A DNA stretch of 64,000 nucleotides from Nephrocerus scutellatus. Lineage: Eukaryota; Arthropoda; Insecta; Diptera; Pipunculidae. The translations under genes and the position numbers were made by a program. The DNA is taken from positions 26,070,254-26,134,253 of the forward strand of contig OX352765.1 of the NCBI GenBank assembly GCA_947095585.1, in the 5' to 3' direction. Below, piece by piece: positions 63,585 to 64,000 of this stretch (position 1 is the first letter of the stretch; the number at the start of each line of letters is the position of its first letter). The notes beneath the pieces were generated by a model that saw only the letters and a program-made list of their open reading frames with translations, had not been told where the DNA came from and did not search any database.

Positions 63585-64000
63585 AGCAATTTTCAAATTG
63601 CCTTTTAAAAGGAAAAACTTCTTTCTTAATATAAATTAATTGAGATAAAAGGAAAAACTCGTTTATAAATATAAATTAATTGAAAAATATTAATTAATTG
63701 AGCGCACAGTATTTTACAGTGGACGCTAATTTTCAAAAACGCCATTTAAACGGAAAAACTTTCTTAATATAAATTAATAAAGATATACCAATTAATTGAG
63801 ACTACAGTATTTTACAGTGTGTTCACAATTTTCAAAATCGCCTCCTTTCAAAATATAAATTAATTGAAATACATAAATTAATTGAACTCACAGTATTTTA
63901 CAGTGTAAACAATTTAAAAATATAAATTAATTGAGCGCACAATATTTTATAGTGTGGCCAAAATATTCAAGCATGTCTTTAAAAGGAAAAATTAATTTCT
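63585..64000. repeat. Irregular tandem repeat cluster at window edge
   Basis: The string AATATAAATTAATTGA, followed by CACAGTATTTTACAGTG, recurs with cores near 63705, 63802, 63889 and 63939, separated by variants of CAATTTTCAAAATCGCC and AAAAGGAAAAACT. Spacing shortens from about 97 to 50 nt. The cluster runs to the end of the window, so its full size is unknown. Confidence 0.7.

Overview
The window looks like nuclear DNA from a higher (schizophoran) fly, probably a tephritid-like fruit fly. Genes are split by introns with GT-AG borders, are AT-rich between exons, and sit in a background of degraded non-LTR retrotransposons, mariner/Tc1 relics, tRNA-derived SINEs and MITEs. The gene set (astray, RpS17, Ubc4, PRPP synthetase, a maternal-type alpha-tubulin 67C and an MPPED phosphoesterase) resembles the 67B-67C region of Drosophila chromosome arm 3L (Muller D). 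That synteny is from memory and was not checked by alignment.

Layout: 1-489 (+) is the last exon of phosphoserine phosphatase (aay). 0.5-7.0 kb holds LINE, SINE and Tc1 relics. 7.04-7.70 kb (-) is complete RpS17. 8.7-10.6 kb is a broken RTE-type LINE, and 11-12.9 kb holds MITEs and a tandem duplication. 13.1-15.5 kb (+) is a six-exon SANBR/KIAA1841-like BTB gene whose last exon has a reading-frame conflict. 16.5-23.6 kb (-) is complete Ubc4 (UBE2K type), with a 5.3 kb intron filled by a second RTE copy, a SINE and a mariner relic.

23.1 (or 29.7)-50.0 kb (+) is PRPP synthetase. Seven core exons give the canonical 318-residue enzyme from the inner ATG. There is a probable long-isoform first exon inside Ubc4 intron 1, and two in-frame optional exons (66 and 24 nt) at one junction. 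Its introns carry many LINE fragments and, on the opposite strand, an intronless SPEF1/CLAMP-like gene (48.3-49.05 kb). 50-56 kb is transposon debris, including a near-perfect foldback element with an 8-bp target duplication. 56.06-57.5 kb (+) is the divergent alpha-tubulin gene. 57.9-59.3 kb is a LINE fragment between inverted Tc1-type ends. 60.8-61.76 kb (-) is an MPPED-type metallophosphoesterase. The right edge holds an A/T-rich repeat cluster.

The host genes are housekeeping or germline functions: serine synthesis, translation, ubiquitin transfer, nucleotide precursor synthesis, microtubules and a putative phosphodiesterase. They do not form a pathway. The interesting points are gene architecture (split start codons, nested and head-to-head overlapping genes, optional microexons) and resolvable transposon insertions. 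I see no CRISPR, no canonical tRNA or rRNA gene, and no clear new biochemical system. Repeat boundaries are approximate unless a target duplication or exact repeat is given.
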